Below are positions 1 through 8,706 of a stretch of DNA of 45,511 nucleotides, piece by piece. A program made the translations under genes and the position numbers. Under the pieces are notes generated by a model. That model saw only the letters and a list, made by a program, of their open reading frames with translations. It made no database searches and was not told the origin of the DNA. The DNA is taken from positions 1 to 45,511 of the forward strand of contig JAAYOT010000237.1 of assembly GCA_012520205.1 (NCBI GenBank), written 5' to 3'. Every line of letters starts with the position of its first letter. Within the stretch, counting starts at the first letter, position 1. Source of the stretch: Clostridiales bacterium. GTDB lineage: Bacteria > Bacillota > Clostridia > Clostridiales > Clostridiaceae.

Positions 1-23
1 AGAATTTAAGATGTGAAATAAAT

Positions 24-66
24 AAAAGCAAAGAGAGTTAAAATACCCTCTTTGCTTTTTTTGTTA
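24..66 (+). terminator. Intrinsic terminator of the gene upstream of the window
   Basis: An 11-bp stem (AAAGCAAAGAG paired with CTCTTTGCTTT) is followed by a run of T. It ends transcription coming from the left. In Bacillus the gene upstream of yqfC belongs to the rpsU/yqeY region, but that gene is not visible here. Confidence 0.85.
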
Positions 67-143
67 ATTAGATTTATTTGTGTAATTTTCTATATATTTT
101 TATCATAAATTACTATTAGTAAAAATATAAGAGGAGTTAAATT

Positions 144-422
144 ATGCAAAATAAAATTGAGAAAAGTAGAGAAGTTATAGCAGAAAAATTAGATATGCCA
201 AAAGACATAATCTTAAATATGCCTAAGATAACTATAATTGGGCAAGAAGAAATTACAATAGAGAATCATAAGGGTATAGTGCTTTTTGAAAGAAACATAA
301 TAAAAGTAAATACTAAATTAAAGCCACTTTGCATTGAAGGTGATAATTTTGAAATATTATATATTGGGGATTCCACTATAACTATTAGTGGTAGATTTAA
401 TTCTATATCATACGAGGTGTAA
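144..422 (+). CDS. yqfC: Sporulation protein YqfC (YabP/YqfC family)
   Basis: This 92-residue protein is rich in beta-strand-like segments and has no membrane segment, as expected for the small YabP/YqfC family. The family is expressed in the mother cell during sporulation in Bacillus, and its biochemical role is unknown. The ATG follows AGAGGAG at a normal distance. The gene ends TAA at 420-422, just before yqfD, and its last codons (GAG GTG) double as the ribosome site of yqfD, so the two are translationally coupled. The pairing with yqfD supports the call. I saw no convincing sigma-E promoter in the 77 bases upstream. Confidence 0.85.
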   Translation: MQNKIEKSREVIAEKLDMPKDIILNMPKITIIGQEEITIENHKGIVLFERNIIKVNTKLKPLCIEGDNFEILYIGDSTITISGRFNSISYEV

Positions 423-423
423 A

Positions 424-1563
424 ATGGCAGGGGGAATATTTGAAACAGGTAAATTAGTAGTTGAAATAAAAGCACTAAATCCTGAAAGGGTTTTAAACAT
501 ATTATGGAATGAAAATATAAACATATTGAAGGTAAAAAAAGTAGACGTGGTAACTATAAGGGGGACAATAGAATATAAGGATTACGATGATTTAAAAAGG
601 ATTGTAAAAAGATTAAATGGGAAAGTAAAAATAGTTGGAGAAAGAGGAATTTTATTCTTTTTCTTTAGATTAAAAAATAAAATGTTTCTATGTATAGGTG
701 CAGGCGTTTTTTTACTTATTCTTTTATACCTTTCAACCTTTATTTGGAGCATAGAAATTAACACAAGAAATAATTTATCACCTTACGAAATAAGGCAAGA
801 CCTATTTGACTTAGGTATTATGCCTGGTATAAAGAAAAAGGAAATAGATGTTAAGGAATTAGAGAAAAAGATAGAGGATATTAATTCTGATATACTTTGG
901 ATAAGAGCGAGAATTGAAGGATCCACATTAAAAATCAGTATAGAAGAAAAAGTTAATCCTCCACAGATAGTAGAAGAGGAAATGGGCAATTTAGTTTCTA
1001 AAATGGAGGGAGAAGTAAGCAGAGTATATGTATTTTCAGGACGATCTGTTGTTCATAAAGGGGATTTGGTAAAACCCGGGGATGTATTAATTGAAGGAAT
1101 AAATGGTAAGGAAGAAAATCCTTATGAAGTTGTGCCTGATGGAGTAGTAATGGCAAATACATTTTATGAAAAATCCATGGTTATGAAAATAGAAGGTACT
1201 GAACTTAAAAGAAATGGAAATAAAGATACAGATATTTACTTAGAAGTAATGGGGAAAAAAATTTATCTTAAAAAAGCTATAAAAGGTTTTAAAGAATATG
1301 ATAAAATAGAGGAAAGTGGAAAAATATTTAAAAAAGTTAATTATTATGAAAAAGAAGAAGTTCCAGTGCAGTTAACTAAGGAAGAGGCTGTAGATAATGC
1401 AGTTGAACAATTACAAGAATCTCTTTATAATAATTTAACACGAGAAGCAAAAATTATAGATAAAATAGTAACCACTAAAGATGAATCAAATGGAAATATT
1501 ATTGTAAATGTTATTTTTGTAGTTGAACAAAATATAGTTGATAATAATCCTGTTGATTACTAA
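424..1563 (+). CDS. yqfD: Sporulation protein YqfD
   Basis: A 379-residue membrane protein. I place the start at ATG 424 (MAGGIFETG), because GAGGTG at 414-419 sits 4 bases before it. The longer reading frame opening at 388 lies inside yqfC without its own ribosome site. After a cytoplasmic N-terminal domain of about 80 residues there is one strong hydrophobic segment (about residues 88-108, FLLILLYLSTFIW), then a large, probably extracytoplasmic domain. This layout is the usual one for YqfD, a mother-cell sporulation protein required for efficient sporulation in Bacillus. The next gene is the pgpH homologue; the phoH gene that follows yqfD in Bacillus is missing. Confidence 0.9.
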   Translation: MAGGIFETGKLVVEIKALNPERVLNILWNENINILKVKKVDVVTIRGTIEYKDYDDLKRIVKRLNGKVKIVGERGILFFFFRLKNKMFLCIGAGVFLLILLYLSTFIWSIEINTRNNLSPYEIRQDLFDLGIMPGIKKKEIDVKELEKKIEDINSDILWIRARIEGSTLKISIEEKVNPPQIVEEEMGNLVSKMEGEVSRVYVFSGRSVVHKGDLVKPGDVLIEGINGKEENPYEVVPDGVVMANTFYEKSMVMKIEGTELKRNGNKDTDIYLEVMGKKIYLKKAIKGFKEYDKIEESGKIFKKVNYYEKEEVPVQLTKEEAVDNAVEQLQESLYNNLTREAKIIDKIVTTKDESNGNIIVNVIFVVEQNIVDNNPVDY

Positions 1564-1591
1564 AAACTATAAAGATTAGAAGGTGATTGAT

Positions 1592-3676
1592 GTGTTCTTA
1601 AATAAAGAAAAGTGGGTAAAAATAAGGGAAAACAAAAATTTTATTCAAGATAAATATAAAATACCAATGATTTATTTTGTTGTATTTATAGTTATATATC
1701 TGCTATTGCTTACCGTTGTAGCGCCCAAGAAACATAATTTATCAGTTGGTGATATTGCAGATGTAGATATAAAAGCACCAGTTGATCTTGTTGATGAAGC
1801 TGCTACTTTAGAGAAACAACAGGAAGCAGCATCGAAAGTAGATAAACAATATACAATAAAGAGTGAAGTAAGGATAGATGCTTTAGCAAAAGTAAATACA
1901 TTTTTTGAAAATATAAATAAAGCTATTTCCTCAAATAAAACTGATGAAGATACTAATAAATTAGAAAATATAGAAAAGGTTAAGGGGATAACACTAAGTG
2001 ATGAAGATTATAATATATTATTAACTTTAGAAAAAGAAAAACTTACGGAAATAAAAAACTTTATCATTAGTTCCTTAGAAGCAGTATATGAAGAAAATAT
2101 TGAAGAAAATAATTATGATAATATACAAAGAGCAAGAAATATTGTAGATAATTTATTAGCAGAAAAAAATTATGATAGAAATTTAGAAGAAATAATTAAA
2201 GAAATATGCTACAGTCAAATAAAACCAAATATGTTTTATGATAGTGAGAAGACAGAGGAAAAGATAGAAGAAACTAAAAAAAGTATTGAACCAGAAATAA
2301 TAAAGAAAAATCAAACCATCATAAAGGAAGGTGAACCTGTAACACAGGAACAAATAAATTTATTAGAACAATTAGGGATGCTTAATGATGGAATAAATAG
2401 AAGTTCAATAAAGATATTTATTTCTTTAGCCGTAGCGGTTATTGTTATTTTATTTTTACAATATAGGTATTTGTTAAAGGAAGATAGTGAAATATTAAAG
2501 AACAAAAAGATGTTAATTTTAATTAGTTCTATTAATATCATTCTTATTATTCTTTCCATACCATTAAGGGGAGTTTCACCATATTTAATACCTATTGTAT
2601 GCAGTAGTATGCTAATGGCAATTTTAATAAACAGCAAAACTTCTTTAGTTATGAATTTATTAAATATTATTTTAGTTTCCATTGTGGTAGGTTTTGATGT
2701 AGGAGTAATATTAATATCAATTGTTAATGTTATAATATCGACAATGGCTTTAAACAAGGTTCAGCAGAGAAATGACATTATTTATTCAACAATTTATATA
2801 ACAGTAATATCCACTTTAATTACTATAACATCTAGTATGTTATACTCAAATAATTTAAGAGAAATATTAATAAAAACAATGTACACTTCAATAGGTTGTT
2901 TTCTTTCAGGAATACTTGCTTTAGGATTACTACCTTTCTTTGAATCAATCTTTGATGTTGTAACAAATATAAAATTACTAGAATTATCAAATCCTAATCA
3001 GCCCCTTATGAAAAAACTGCTTATGGAGGCGCCTGGTACCTATCATCATAGTATGATGGTTGCTAATATTGCTGAATCTGCTACAGAAGCTGTAGGAGGT
3101 AATCCGGTAATTGCAAGGGTTGGAGCCTATTATCATGATATAGGAAAAACAAAAAGGCCCTACTTCTTTGGAGAAAATCAAATTGGAAGGGAAAATCCTC
3201 ATGAAAAAATTACCCCAAATTTAAGCGCATTAATAATTTTATCCCATGGAAAAGATGGAATAGAATTAGCTAAAGAGCATAAAATTCCAAAGGTTATTCA
3301 AGATATGATTGTTGAGCATCATGGAACGACTTTAGTTAAATATTTTTACTATAAGGCAAAGGAAGCAGCAGATAATCCAGAAGATATAAAAGAGGAGGAT
3401 TTTAGGTATTCTGGCCCTATACCACATACTAAGGAGGCAGGAATACTAATGTTAGCAGATAGTGCAGAAGCAGCTGTAAGGTCTATTAGTGAACCAACAA
3501 AGGCTAAAATAGAGGAAATGGTTAACAATATTTTTAATGATAAGATAAAGTCAAATCAATTGATAAATTGTGATTTAACTTTAAAAGATATAGAAATAAT
3601 AAAAAAGAGCTTTTTGAAGTCCTTTGATGGAATGTATCATCAGAGAATAGAATATCCAACAGAAAAGAAGAAATAG
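1592..3676 (+). CDS. pgpH: PgpH/YqfF: 7TM receptor with intracellular HD phosphohydrolase domain
   Basis: About 694 residues. The likely start is GTG 1592, 8 bases after AGAAGG (1578-1583). The in-frame GTG at 1583 overlaps that ribosome site and is less likely. Order: one N-terminal membrane segment (about 24-43), a charged extracytoplasmic domain of about 220 residues (7TMR-HDED type), a cluster of roughly seven membrane segments (about 270-455), then a cytoplasmic HD domain with HHSMMVANIAE near residue 483 and YYHDIGK near 512. In Listeria the homologue PgpH hydrolyses the second messenger c-di-AMP, so the same role is inferred here. It stands between yqfD and ybeY. Confidence 0.9.
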   Translation: MFLNKEKWVKIRENKNFIQDKYKIPMIYFVVFIVIYLLLLTVVAPKKHNLSVGDIADVDIKAPVDLVDEAATLEKQQEAASKVDKQYTIKSEVRIDALAKVNTFFENINKAISSNKTDEDTNKLENIEKVKGITLSDEDYNILLTLEKEKLTEIKNFIISSLEAVYEENIEENNYDNIQRARNIVDNLLAEKNYDRNLEEIIKEICYSQIKPNMFYDSEKTEEKIEETKKSIEPEIIKKNQTIIKEGEPVTQEQINLLEQLGMLNDGINRSSIKIFISLAVAVIVILFLQYRYLLKEDSEILKNKKMLILISSINIILIILSIPLRGVSPYLIPIVCSSMLMAILINSKTSLVMNLLNIILVSIVVGFDVGVILISIVNVIISTMALNKVQQRNDIIYSTIYITVISTLITITSSMLYSNNLREILIKTMYTSIGCFLSGILALGLLPFFESIFDVVTNIKLLELSNPNQPLMKKLLMEAPGTYHHSMMVANIAESATEAVGGNPVIARVGAYYHDIGKTKRPYFFGENQIGRENPHEKITPNLSALIILSHGKDGIELAKEHKIPKVIQDMIVEHHGTTLVKYFYYKAKEAADNPEDIKEEDFRYSGPIPHTKEAGILMLADSAEAAVRSISEPTKAKIEEMVNNIFNDKIKSNQLINCDLTLKDIEIIKKSFLKSFDGMYHQRIEYPTEKKK

Positions 3677-3691
3677 ATAAATAGTATATGC

Positions 3692-3743
3692 TAAGAATTA
3701 AGAATTAAAATTAAGGATTATAGCTGAATTTTAATTCTTAATT
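3692..3743 (+). repeat. Heptad-phased AT-rich intergenic repeat forming a 17-bp hairpin
   Basis: Units of seven bases run in phase: TAAGAAT, TAAGAAT, TAAAATT, AAGGATT. The block also forms a perfect 17-bp inverted repeat (3696-3712 with 3727-3743, 14-base loop). It separates pgpH from ybeY. No T-run follows the stem, so termination is uncertain. It resembles the other heptad-phased blocks in this window. Confidence 0.75.
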
Positions 3744-3816
3744 TATATTATGATTTTTAACTGCTATAAAAAATTAAATGTACATTTAAAAAAGAGAAAT
3801 AATAAAGGAGATTTAT

Positions 3817-4317
3817 ATGTTATATACAGAAAATAGACAAGAAAATATAGAAATTACAGAGGAGTTTATTGACAATATACAAAAGGTTTGCGATTTTGTT
3901 TTAAAAGAAGAAGGTGTAAAAGGAGAATATCAAATTTCTCTTCTTTTTGTTGACAATGAAGAAATAAGGGAAATTAATAATGAAACTAGAAATATAGATA
4001 AAGTAACAGATGTCCTTTCTTTTCCCATGCTGGAATATGAAGAAGGAAAGGTATTTAAAGATATCTATTTAGATTTTGATTTTGATGAAAGATATAAGGA
4101 TGGAGATGAATTAGTACTTGGAGATATGGTTCTATCTTTAGAAAGAGCTTTAGAACAAAGTAAAGAATATGGTCACTCTTATGAAAGGGAAGTAAGCTAT
4201 TTAGTTGTCCACTCAATATTACATTTATTAGGTTATGATCATATGGTTGAGGAAGACAAGATCAAGATGAGACAAAGAGAAGAGGAAATGTTGAATAAAT
4301 TAGAAATAAGAAGATAA
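3817..4317 (+). CDS. ybeY: Endoribonuclease YbeY (rRNA maturation factor)
   Basis: A 166-residue metalloprotein of the UPF0054 family. The zinc-binding signature HxxxHxxxxxH is intact (H132, H136, H142 in [11 protein letters not shown]). The upstream motif with TDVLSFP, typical of YbeY, is also present. YbeY acts in 16S rRNA 3'-end maturation and ribosome quality control. A strong AAAGGAG precedes ATG 3817. It lies between pgpH and dgkA as in Bacillus (yqfF-yqfG-dgkA); here a 140-base gap with a hairpin repeat separates it from pgpH. Confidence 0.95.
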   Translation: MLYTENRQENIEITEEFIDNIQKVCDFVLKEEGVKGEYQISLLFVDNEEIREINNETRNIDKVTDVLSFPMLEYEEGKVFKDIYLDFDFDERYKDGDELVLGDMVLSLERALEQSKEYGHSYEREVSYLVVHSILHLLGYDHMVEEDKIKMRQREEEMLNKLEIRR

Positions 4318-4334
4318 AATAATGAGAGGAATAT

Positions 4335-5036
4335 ATGAAAATAAGAAAGATAGTTGAAAGCTTTAATTATGCTATTGAGGGAATTATTGAAACAGTAAGA
4401 ACTCAAAGAAATATGAGGATTCATTTATTAGCAGCCTTGATAATATTAACTGCATGTTTTTTTGTTGATTTATCAAAGGTAGAATTTCTTATACTATTAA
4501 TTACTATTACATTAGTTTTAGTAGGGGAAATTATTAATACAGCTATAGAATCTACTATTGATATGAGTATGAATCATTATCATCCCTTAGCCAAAATAGC
4601 AAAAAATGCAGCTGCTGGGGCGGTCTTGATTGCTGCAATAAATGCTGTCATAGTTGGATATATAATGTTTTGGGATAAGATAACAAAAATATCTTATAGC
4701 GTTATATTTAAAATTAAAAATTCGGAGCCGTATACTATATTTATAGCCTTAGCAATAGTGACAATAGTAACCCTTATAATAAAGGCCATATTTGGGGAAG
4801 GAACCCCTTTAAGAGGAGGAATGCCAAGTGGGCATAGTGCTCTAGCCTTTTCTTTAGCTACAGCAATATCATTAATAACAGAAGAACCTATATGTATAGT
4901 ATTAAGTTATTTAATGGCTCTTATAACGGCACAAAGCAGGGTAGATTCAAATATACATTCAATTTTTGAAGTTATTATTGGTTCCATTTTTGGAACCTTA
5001 CTAACATTGCTAATTTTCATAGTATTTAAAATTTAA
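4335..5036 (+). CDS. dgkA: DgkA-type lipid kinase fused to a PAP2 phosphatase domain
   Basis: A 233-residue membrane protein. Residues 1-115 match Gram-positive DgkA (undecaprenol/diacylglycerol kinase), with the active-site stretch VGEIINTAIESTID. Residues about 130-233 match a PAP2 phosphatase, with GMPSGH (H167) and SR-x5-H (S201, R202, H208). The final acidic residue of the PAP2 motif is Glu (E212) rather than the usual Asp. Bacillus DgkA is only the kinase half. Together the halves could interconvert undecaprenol, its phosphate and its diphosphate in the wall-lipid carrier cycle; that pairing is inference. The ATG follows GAGAGGA 17 bases after ybeY. Confidence 0.9.
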   Translation: MKIRKIVESFNYAIEGIIETVRTQRNMRIHLLAALIILTACFFVDLSKVEFLILLITITLVLVGEIINTAIESTIDMSMNHYHPLAKIAKNAAAGAVLIAAINAVIVGYIMFWDKITKISYSVIFKIKNSEPYTIFIALAIVTIVTLIIKAIFGEGTPLRGGMPSGHSALAFSLATAISLITEEPICIVLSYLMALITAQSRVDSNIHSIFEVIIGSIFGTLLTLLIFIVFKI

Positions 5037-5063
5037 GAAACTTAATTTATTTATATTGAACGA

Positions 5064-5092
5064 GTTTAATTTTATATGAGAAATGATATAAT
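5064..5092 (+). promoter_or_regulatory. Candidate extended -10 promoter for cdd-era-recO
   Basis: TGATATAAT (TG at 5084, TATAAT at 5087-5092) is an extended -10. The -35 (GTTTAA, 17-base spacer) is weak. It lies in the only gap between dgkA and cdd. Confidence 0.5.
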
Positions 5093-5127
5093 TAAAGGTA
5101 CAATAACCGTAAAATGGAGGAAATGAC

Positions 5128-5529
5128 ATGGATTATAAATACCTGATCGAAAAAGCTTTAGAAGTAAGAGAAAAAGCATATGTCCCATATTCCAAATTTA
5201 AAGTAGGAGCTGCGGTGTTATTTGAAGATAATAAAATATACACTGGGTGCAATATAGAAAATGCATCCTTTGGCGCAACTAATTGTGCAGAAAGAACGGC
5301 AATTTTCAAGGGAGTTTCAGAAGGTAATAGGATTATCAAGGCAGTTGCAATAGTTGGAGATATAAGAACCTATACAACACCTTGTGGAATTTGCAGACAA
5401 GTAATTAGCGAATTTGTTGAAGGTGAAAATACTCCAATTATTTTAATAAAAAATAAGGAAGATTATATTATAAAAACTTTTGGAGAAGTTATGCCAGGGG
5501 CATTTTCTAAAAAGGATTTAGAAAACTAA
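5128..5529 (+). CDS. cdd: Cytidine deaminase
   Basis: A 133-residue zinc enzyme of pyrimidine salvage that deaminates cytidine and deoxycytidine to uridine and deoxyuridine. The zinc ligands and catalytic Glu are visible: C53-A-E55 and PC86GIC89. The length is that of the short homotetrameric class. ATG 5128 is preceded by TGGAGG. The era ribosome site begins right after its stop codon, so the two are co-transcribed, as in Bacillus. Confidence 0.96.
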   Translation: MDYKYLIEKALEVREKAYVPYSKFKVGAAVLFEDNKIYTGCNIENASFGATNCAERTAIFKGVSEGNRIIKAVAIVGDIRTYTTPCGICRQVISEFVEGENTPIILIKNKEDYIIKTFGEVMPGAFSKKDLEN

Positions 5530-5538
5530 GGAGGAAAA

Positions 5539-6429
5539 ATGTTTAAATCAGGATTCGTAACTATAGTTGGAAGACCTAACGTAGGTAAATCAACTTTATT
5601 AAATCAAATAATGGGTGAAAAATTATCAATAGTTTCAAATAAACCACAAACAACAAGAAATAATATTCAAACAATATTAAATGGGGAAGATTATCAACTG
5701 GTGTTCGTAGATACACCAGGAATACATAAGCCAAAACATAAATTAGGAGAATATATGGTTAACTCTGCCAAGGATTCCATTAAAGATGTAGATTTAATTT
5801 TATTTTTAATTAATCCAGAAGAAAAAATAGGAAGAGGAGATCAATATATTATAGAAACATTAAAAAATTCTAAGGCTCCTGTATTTTTAGTTGTAAATAA
5901 AATAGATGAATTTACACAAGATAGGGTTGCAAAGACATTGCAAATGTATTCAGATGAAATGGACTTTAAGGAAATCGTACCAATATCAGCCCTTAAGAAT
6001 AAAAATGTAGATAAACTAGTAAATCTTATGATTGAAAATATGCCGGAAGGTCCAAAATACTATCCAGATGATATGATAGCAAATGTGCAAGAAAGGTTTG
6101 TTGTTGCAGAAATTGTAAGAGAAAAAGCATTAAGAAACTTAAGGGAAGAAATACCCCATGGAATTGCAGTAGACATTATTCAAATGAAGCAAAAAGATAA
6201 TGGAACATGGCATATAGAGGTAGATATGATATGCGAAAAAGACTCTCATAAGGGAATAATAATAGGAAAAAATGGTCAATCCCTTAAAAAGATAGGTGAA
6301 ACTGCAAGATATGAAATTGAAAGATTTTTAAGAGCCAAGGTGAATATAAAGATCTGGGTTAAGGTAAGAAAAGAATGGCGTGATAATCAAGTTCTTTTAA
6401 AGGAGTTAGGTTATAAAAAACTTAAATAG
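5539..6429 (+). CDS. era: GTPase Era
   Basis: A 296-residue GTPase essential for 30S ribosome maturation, binding the 3' end of 16S rRNA. The G1 loop GRPNVGKS is at residues 11-18, DTPG follows as G3, and NKID as G4. The C-terminal KH RNA-binding domain contains [15 protein letters not shown]. The ATG follows AAGGAGG 9 bases after cdd. Full length and no anomalies. Confidence 0.97.
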   Translation: MFKSGFVTIVGRPNVGKSTLLNQIMGEKLSIVSNKPQTTRNNIQTILNGEDYQLVFVDTPGIHKPKHKLGEYMVNSAKDSIKDVDLILFLINPEEKIGRGDQYIIETLKNSKAPVFLVVNKIDEFTQDRVAKTLQMYSDEMDFKEIVPISALKNKNVDKLVNLMIENMPEGPKYYPDDMIANVQERFVVAEIVREKALRNLREEIPHGIAVDIIQMKQKDNGTWHIEVDMICEKDSHKGIIIGKNGQSLKKIGETARYEIERFLRAKVNIKIWVKVRKEWRDNQVLLKELGYKKLK

Positions 6430-6436
6430 ATAGGGG

Positions 6437-7186
6437 ATGTTACGTCTGTCGCTGCATAAGATAAATGGAGTTATTATTAAAACTAAGGAGTTTAAAGAAA
6501 ATGATAAATTAGTGTGGTTATATACTGATAATTTGGGTAAAATAACTACGATAGCAAAGGGTGCAAAAAAAAATAAAAGCAGGCTTTTCCCAATTACTTT
6601 ACCATTTTGTTATGGAGAGTTTGTTTTGTTTAAAGGAAAAAGTCTATATAACCTACAAGAAGGAAAAATAATTAATTCCTTTCAAGGATTAATGGAAAAT
6701 TTAGATAAACTAACATATTCATCTTATCTTTGCGAGTTGATTGATATCTGCATAGAAGAGGGGGAAATTAATAAAAGTTTATTTAGAGATTTTATAACTT
6801 GTATGTATTTATTAAATACTAATGCACTAAATTATGAGATATTAATAAGATCCTTTGAACTTAGACTTTTAAAATCAACTGGTTATGGTTTAAGTCTGGA
6901 AAATTGTGTGGTTTGTAATAAAAAAATTTCAGTATCAAATTATATATCCTTATCTGATTATGGTGGAGTTTGTGAAAGTTGTGAAAAATATCAAGGAATT
7001 TATATTTCTAAACCTGCATATAATTCTATAAAATTTCTTTTAAAAACTCCAATGGGTAAATTGTATAGACTTAATATTAACGAAGATATAAAAAAAGAAA
7101 TTTATAAAATTACAAACTATATAATATCATCAAACTATACAAGAAAGCCTAAAAGCTTAGAAATGTTAAATTATATAAAGGAGTGA
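6437..7186 (+). CDS. recO: DNA repair protein RecO
   Basis: About 249 residues. The N-terminal OB fold (GVIIKTKEFKENDKLVWLYT region) is followed by a helical domain with a four-cysteine zinc site (C157, C160, C179, C182). RecO loads RecA onto SSB-coated DNA with RecR. The start is ambiguous: AGGGG at 6432-6436 touches ATG 6437 with no spacer, whereas CTG 6446 would have a normal spacing of 9 and gives a shorter N-terminus closer to the family. It follows era by 7 bases and runs into the next gene by 4. Confidence 0.93.
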   Translation: MLRLSLHKINGVIIKTKEFKENDKLVWLYTDNLGKITTIAKGAKKNKSRLFPITLPFCYGEFVLFKGKSLYNLQEGKIINSFQGLMENLDKLTYSSYLCELIDICIEEGEINKSLFRDFITCMYLLNTNALNYEILIRSFELRLLKSTGYGLSLENCVVCNKKISVSNYISLSDYGGVCESCEKYQGIYISKPAYNSIKFLLKTPMGKLYRLNINEDIKKEIYKITNYIISSNYTRKPKSLEMLNYIKE

Positions 7187-7190
7187 TATT

Positions 7191-7784
7191 ATGTCAATTA
7201 CATTAGAAAAAGTTGATCAAGTAATAGAAAGAACAGGGGTAAGCTATGCTGAAGCTAAAGAAGCTTTAGAATTAAGCAATGAAGATGTGGTAGATGCTAT
7301 AATTTATATAGAAAATCAAAAGAAAGCTGAAAAGATAAAGAGTAAAGAAGAAAAATATGAAACCATAGAAGATTTAAAAAATTGGTTTAAGGAATTAATA
7401 AATAAGGGAAATGTAACTAGGATTAGAGTAAGCAAAGATGGTAAGGAAATTGTAGATGTTCCTGTAAATGCAGGAATTGCTGCAGGTGTTATCGGAGTAT
7501 TAATTCCACCAATTTTAGCTTTTGTTGTTATTGCAGCTGTAGTTACAAAAATAACTATAGAAATTACTAAAGCAGATGGAACTGTTGAAGTAGTTAACAA
7601 ATATATAACTAAAACTATGGAAGATATAAAAGATACAGCAACTAATGTAGCAACTAAAGTAAAAGATAAGGTTGTAGATATTAAAGATGATGTTGTGACT
7701 AATACAAAAAAAGATGAAAATACTTTAGAAGATAATGTTTTTAGTTATAGCGTTAAATTTGATGAAGATGAGAAGGAAGAGTAA
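7191..7784 (+). CDS. DUF4342-like protein with UBA-like N-terminus
   Basis: A 197-residue protein of unknown function. The first 45 residues resemble a UBA/NAC-type helical fold (VDQVIERTGVSYAEAKEAL). A middle domain (about 60-140) has the DUF4342 character: a basic amphipathic strand region followed by a hydrophobic, Ala/Val/Ile-rich stretch (GIAAGVIGVLIPPILAFVVI) that could cross the membrane once. The C-terminal 50 residues are charged and repetitive (KVKDKVVDIKDDV). It is the last gene of the era-recO transcription unit, with an AAGGAG site overlapping the end of recO. Confidence 0.7.
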   Translation: MSITLEKVDQVIERTGVSYAEAKEALELSNEDVVDAIIYIENQKKAEKIKSKEEKYETIEDLKNWFKELINKGNVTRIRVSKDGKEIVDVPVNAGIAAGVIGVLIPPILAFVVIAAVVTKITIEITKADGTVEVVNKYITKTMEDIKDTATNVATKVKDKVVDIKDDVVTNTKKDENTLEDNVFSYSVKFDEDEKEE

Positions 7785-7836
7785 TTAGAAGAAAAAATAA
7801 GATAAACAGAGTGGATTTGAAATAAATTCATGTAAT

Positions 7837-7948
7837 AGGGAATATTCAGAAAATTTAATGAAAAAAATATAAAAATTAATATAGTAAAGTTGTAATAAAA
7901 TGTTATAATATAAATATCAGATTAATCAAAATTGTCTGAATATTCTCT
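7837..7948. promoter_or_regulatory. Extended -10 promoter flanked by an inverted pair of 14-base sites, upstream of ccpN
   Basis: TGTTATAAT (TATAAT at 7904-7909) is an extended -10. AGGGAATATTCAGA at 7837-7850 and its near-complement TCTGAATATTCTCT at 7935-7948 (13 of 14 matched) bracket it 84 bases apart. They could be paired operators looping over the promoter, possibly for CcpN itself; that is inference. Confidence 0.5.
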
Positions 7949-7973
7949 TTATGTTTAAGAAAGAGGGATAAGT

Positions 7974-8612
7974 TTGAAATTATCACATAGACAAGAAGAA
8001 ATCGTTAAGATAGTAAAAATGGGACAGCCAGTGACAAGTGAAGCCTTGGCTGAGAAGCTTGGAGTAACAAGGGCTGCCTTAAGAGCAGATTTAGCGATTT
8101 TGACTATGTTAGGTATTTTAGAGGCTAAACCAAAGGTTGGCTATATTTACTTAGGTGCACATAAAAATTTTAAAATTATAGACAAGGTTTCAAAAATTCT
8201 TGCAAAAGAAATAATGTCAAAACCAACAACAGTTAATGAAGAAACAATGGTATATGATGCAATAGTATTTCTATTTTTAAATGATGTAGGAACACTTTTT
8301 GTAGAAAATAATGGGGCATTAGTAGGAGCTATTTCAAGAAAGGATTTTTTAAAAATAGCAATAGGGGGAACCGATATACATAAGGTTCCGGTAGGTGTAA
8401 TTATGACAAGGATGCCCAATATCATTTGTGGATTTGCAGAGGATAGAGCATACGATTTAGCAAAAAAAATAATTGAACATGAAATTGATAGCATTCCAAT
8501 AGTTGAAAAAATTGAAACAGAAAATGATAAAAAAAATCAGTATAGGGTAATAGGTAAAGTTTCCAAGACTAACATAACAAAGCTTTTTGTAAAGTTAGGG
8601 GAAGAGAATTAA
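7974..8612 (+). CDS. ccpN: CcpN-like regulator: HTH plus two CBS domains
   Basis: A 212-residue regulator starting at TTG 7974, 6-7 bases after AGAGGG. Residues 1-60 form a DeoR/HTH_11-type helix-turn-helix (QPVTSEALAEKLGVTRAALR). Residues about 70-205 are two CBS domains (one with PTTVNEETMVYDAIVFL, the other with MPNIICGFAEDRAYDLAKK). In Bacillus CcpN (YqzB) represses gluconeogenic genes and senses nucleotides through the CBS pair. Here it lies directly upstream of ppdK, which fits control of the pyruvate-PEP step. The partner gene yqfL (PPDK regulatory kinase/phosphatase), next to ccpN in Bacillus, is not present. Confidence 0.88.
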   Translation: MKLSHRQEEIVKIVKMGQPVTSEALAEKLGVTRAALRADLAILTMLGILEAKPKVGYIYLGAHKNFKIIDKVSKILAKEIMSKPTTVNEETMVYDAIVFLFLNDVGTLFVENNGALVGAISRKDFLKIAIGGTDIHKVPVGVIMTRMPNIICGFAEDRAYDLAKKIIEHEIDSIPIVEKIETENDKKNQYRVIGKVSKTNITKLFVKLGEEN

Positions 8613-8650
8613 TTATTATGGTATTAAAGGTATATTAATTTAGGGTAGCT

Positions 8651-8668
8651 ACAATACGAAAGTATTGT
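8651..8668 (+). promoter_or_regulatory. GAAA-tetraloop hairpin in the ppdK leader
   Basis: ACAATAC, loop GAAA, GTATTGT gives a perfect 7-bp stem 24 bases before the ppdK ribosome site; imperfect pairing extends it by several bases. It could be an operator for the upstream CcpN-like regulator or an mRNA 5' stabiliser. The sequence alone does not decide. Confidence 0.4.
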
Positions 8669-8706
8669 TACTATATATCAATTTGATTAAACGGAGGAGT
8701 ATTGAG

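Noticed and set aside
80-111. Sigma-E promoter for yqfC (CATAAATT near 104)
   Set aside because: The -35 region at the right distance does not match; AT-rich DNA gives such -10 matches by chance.
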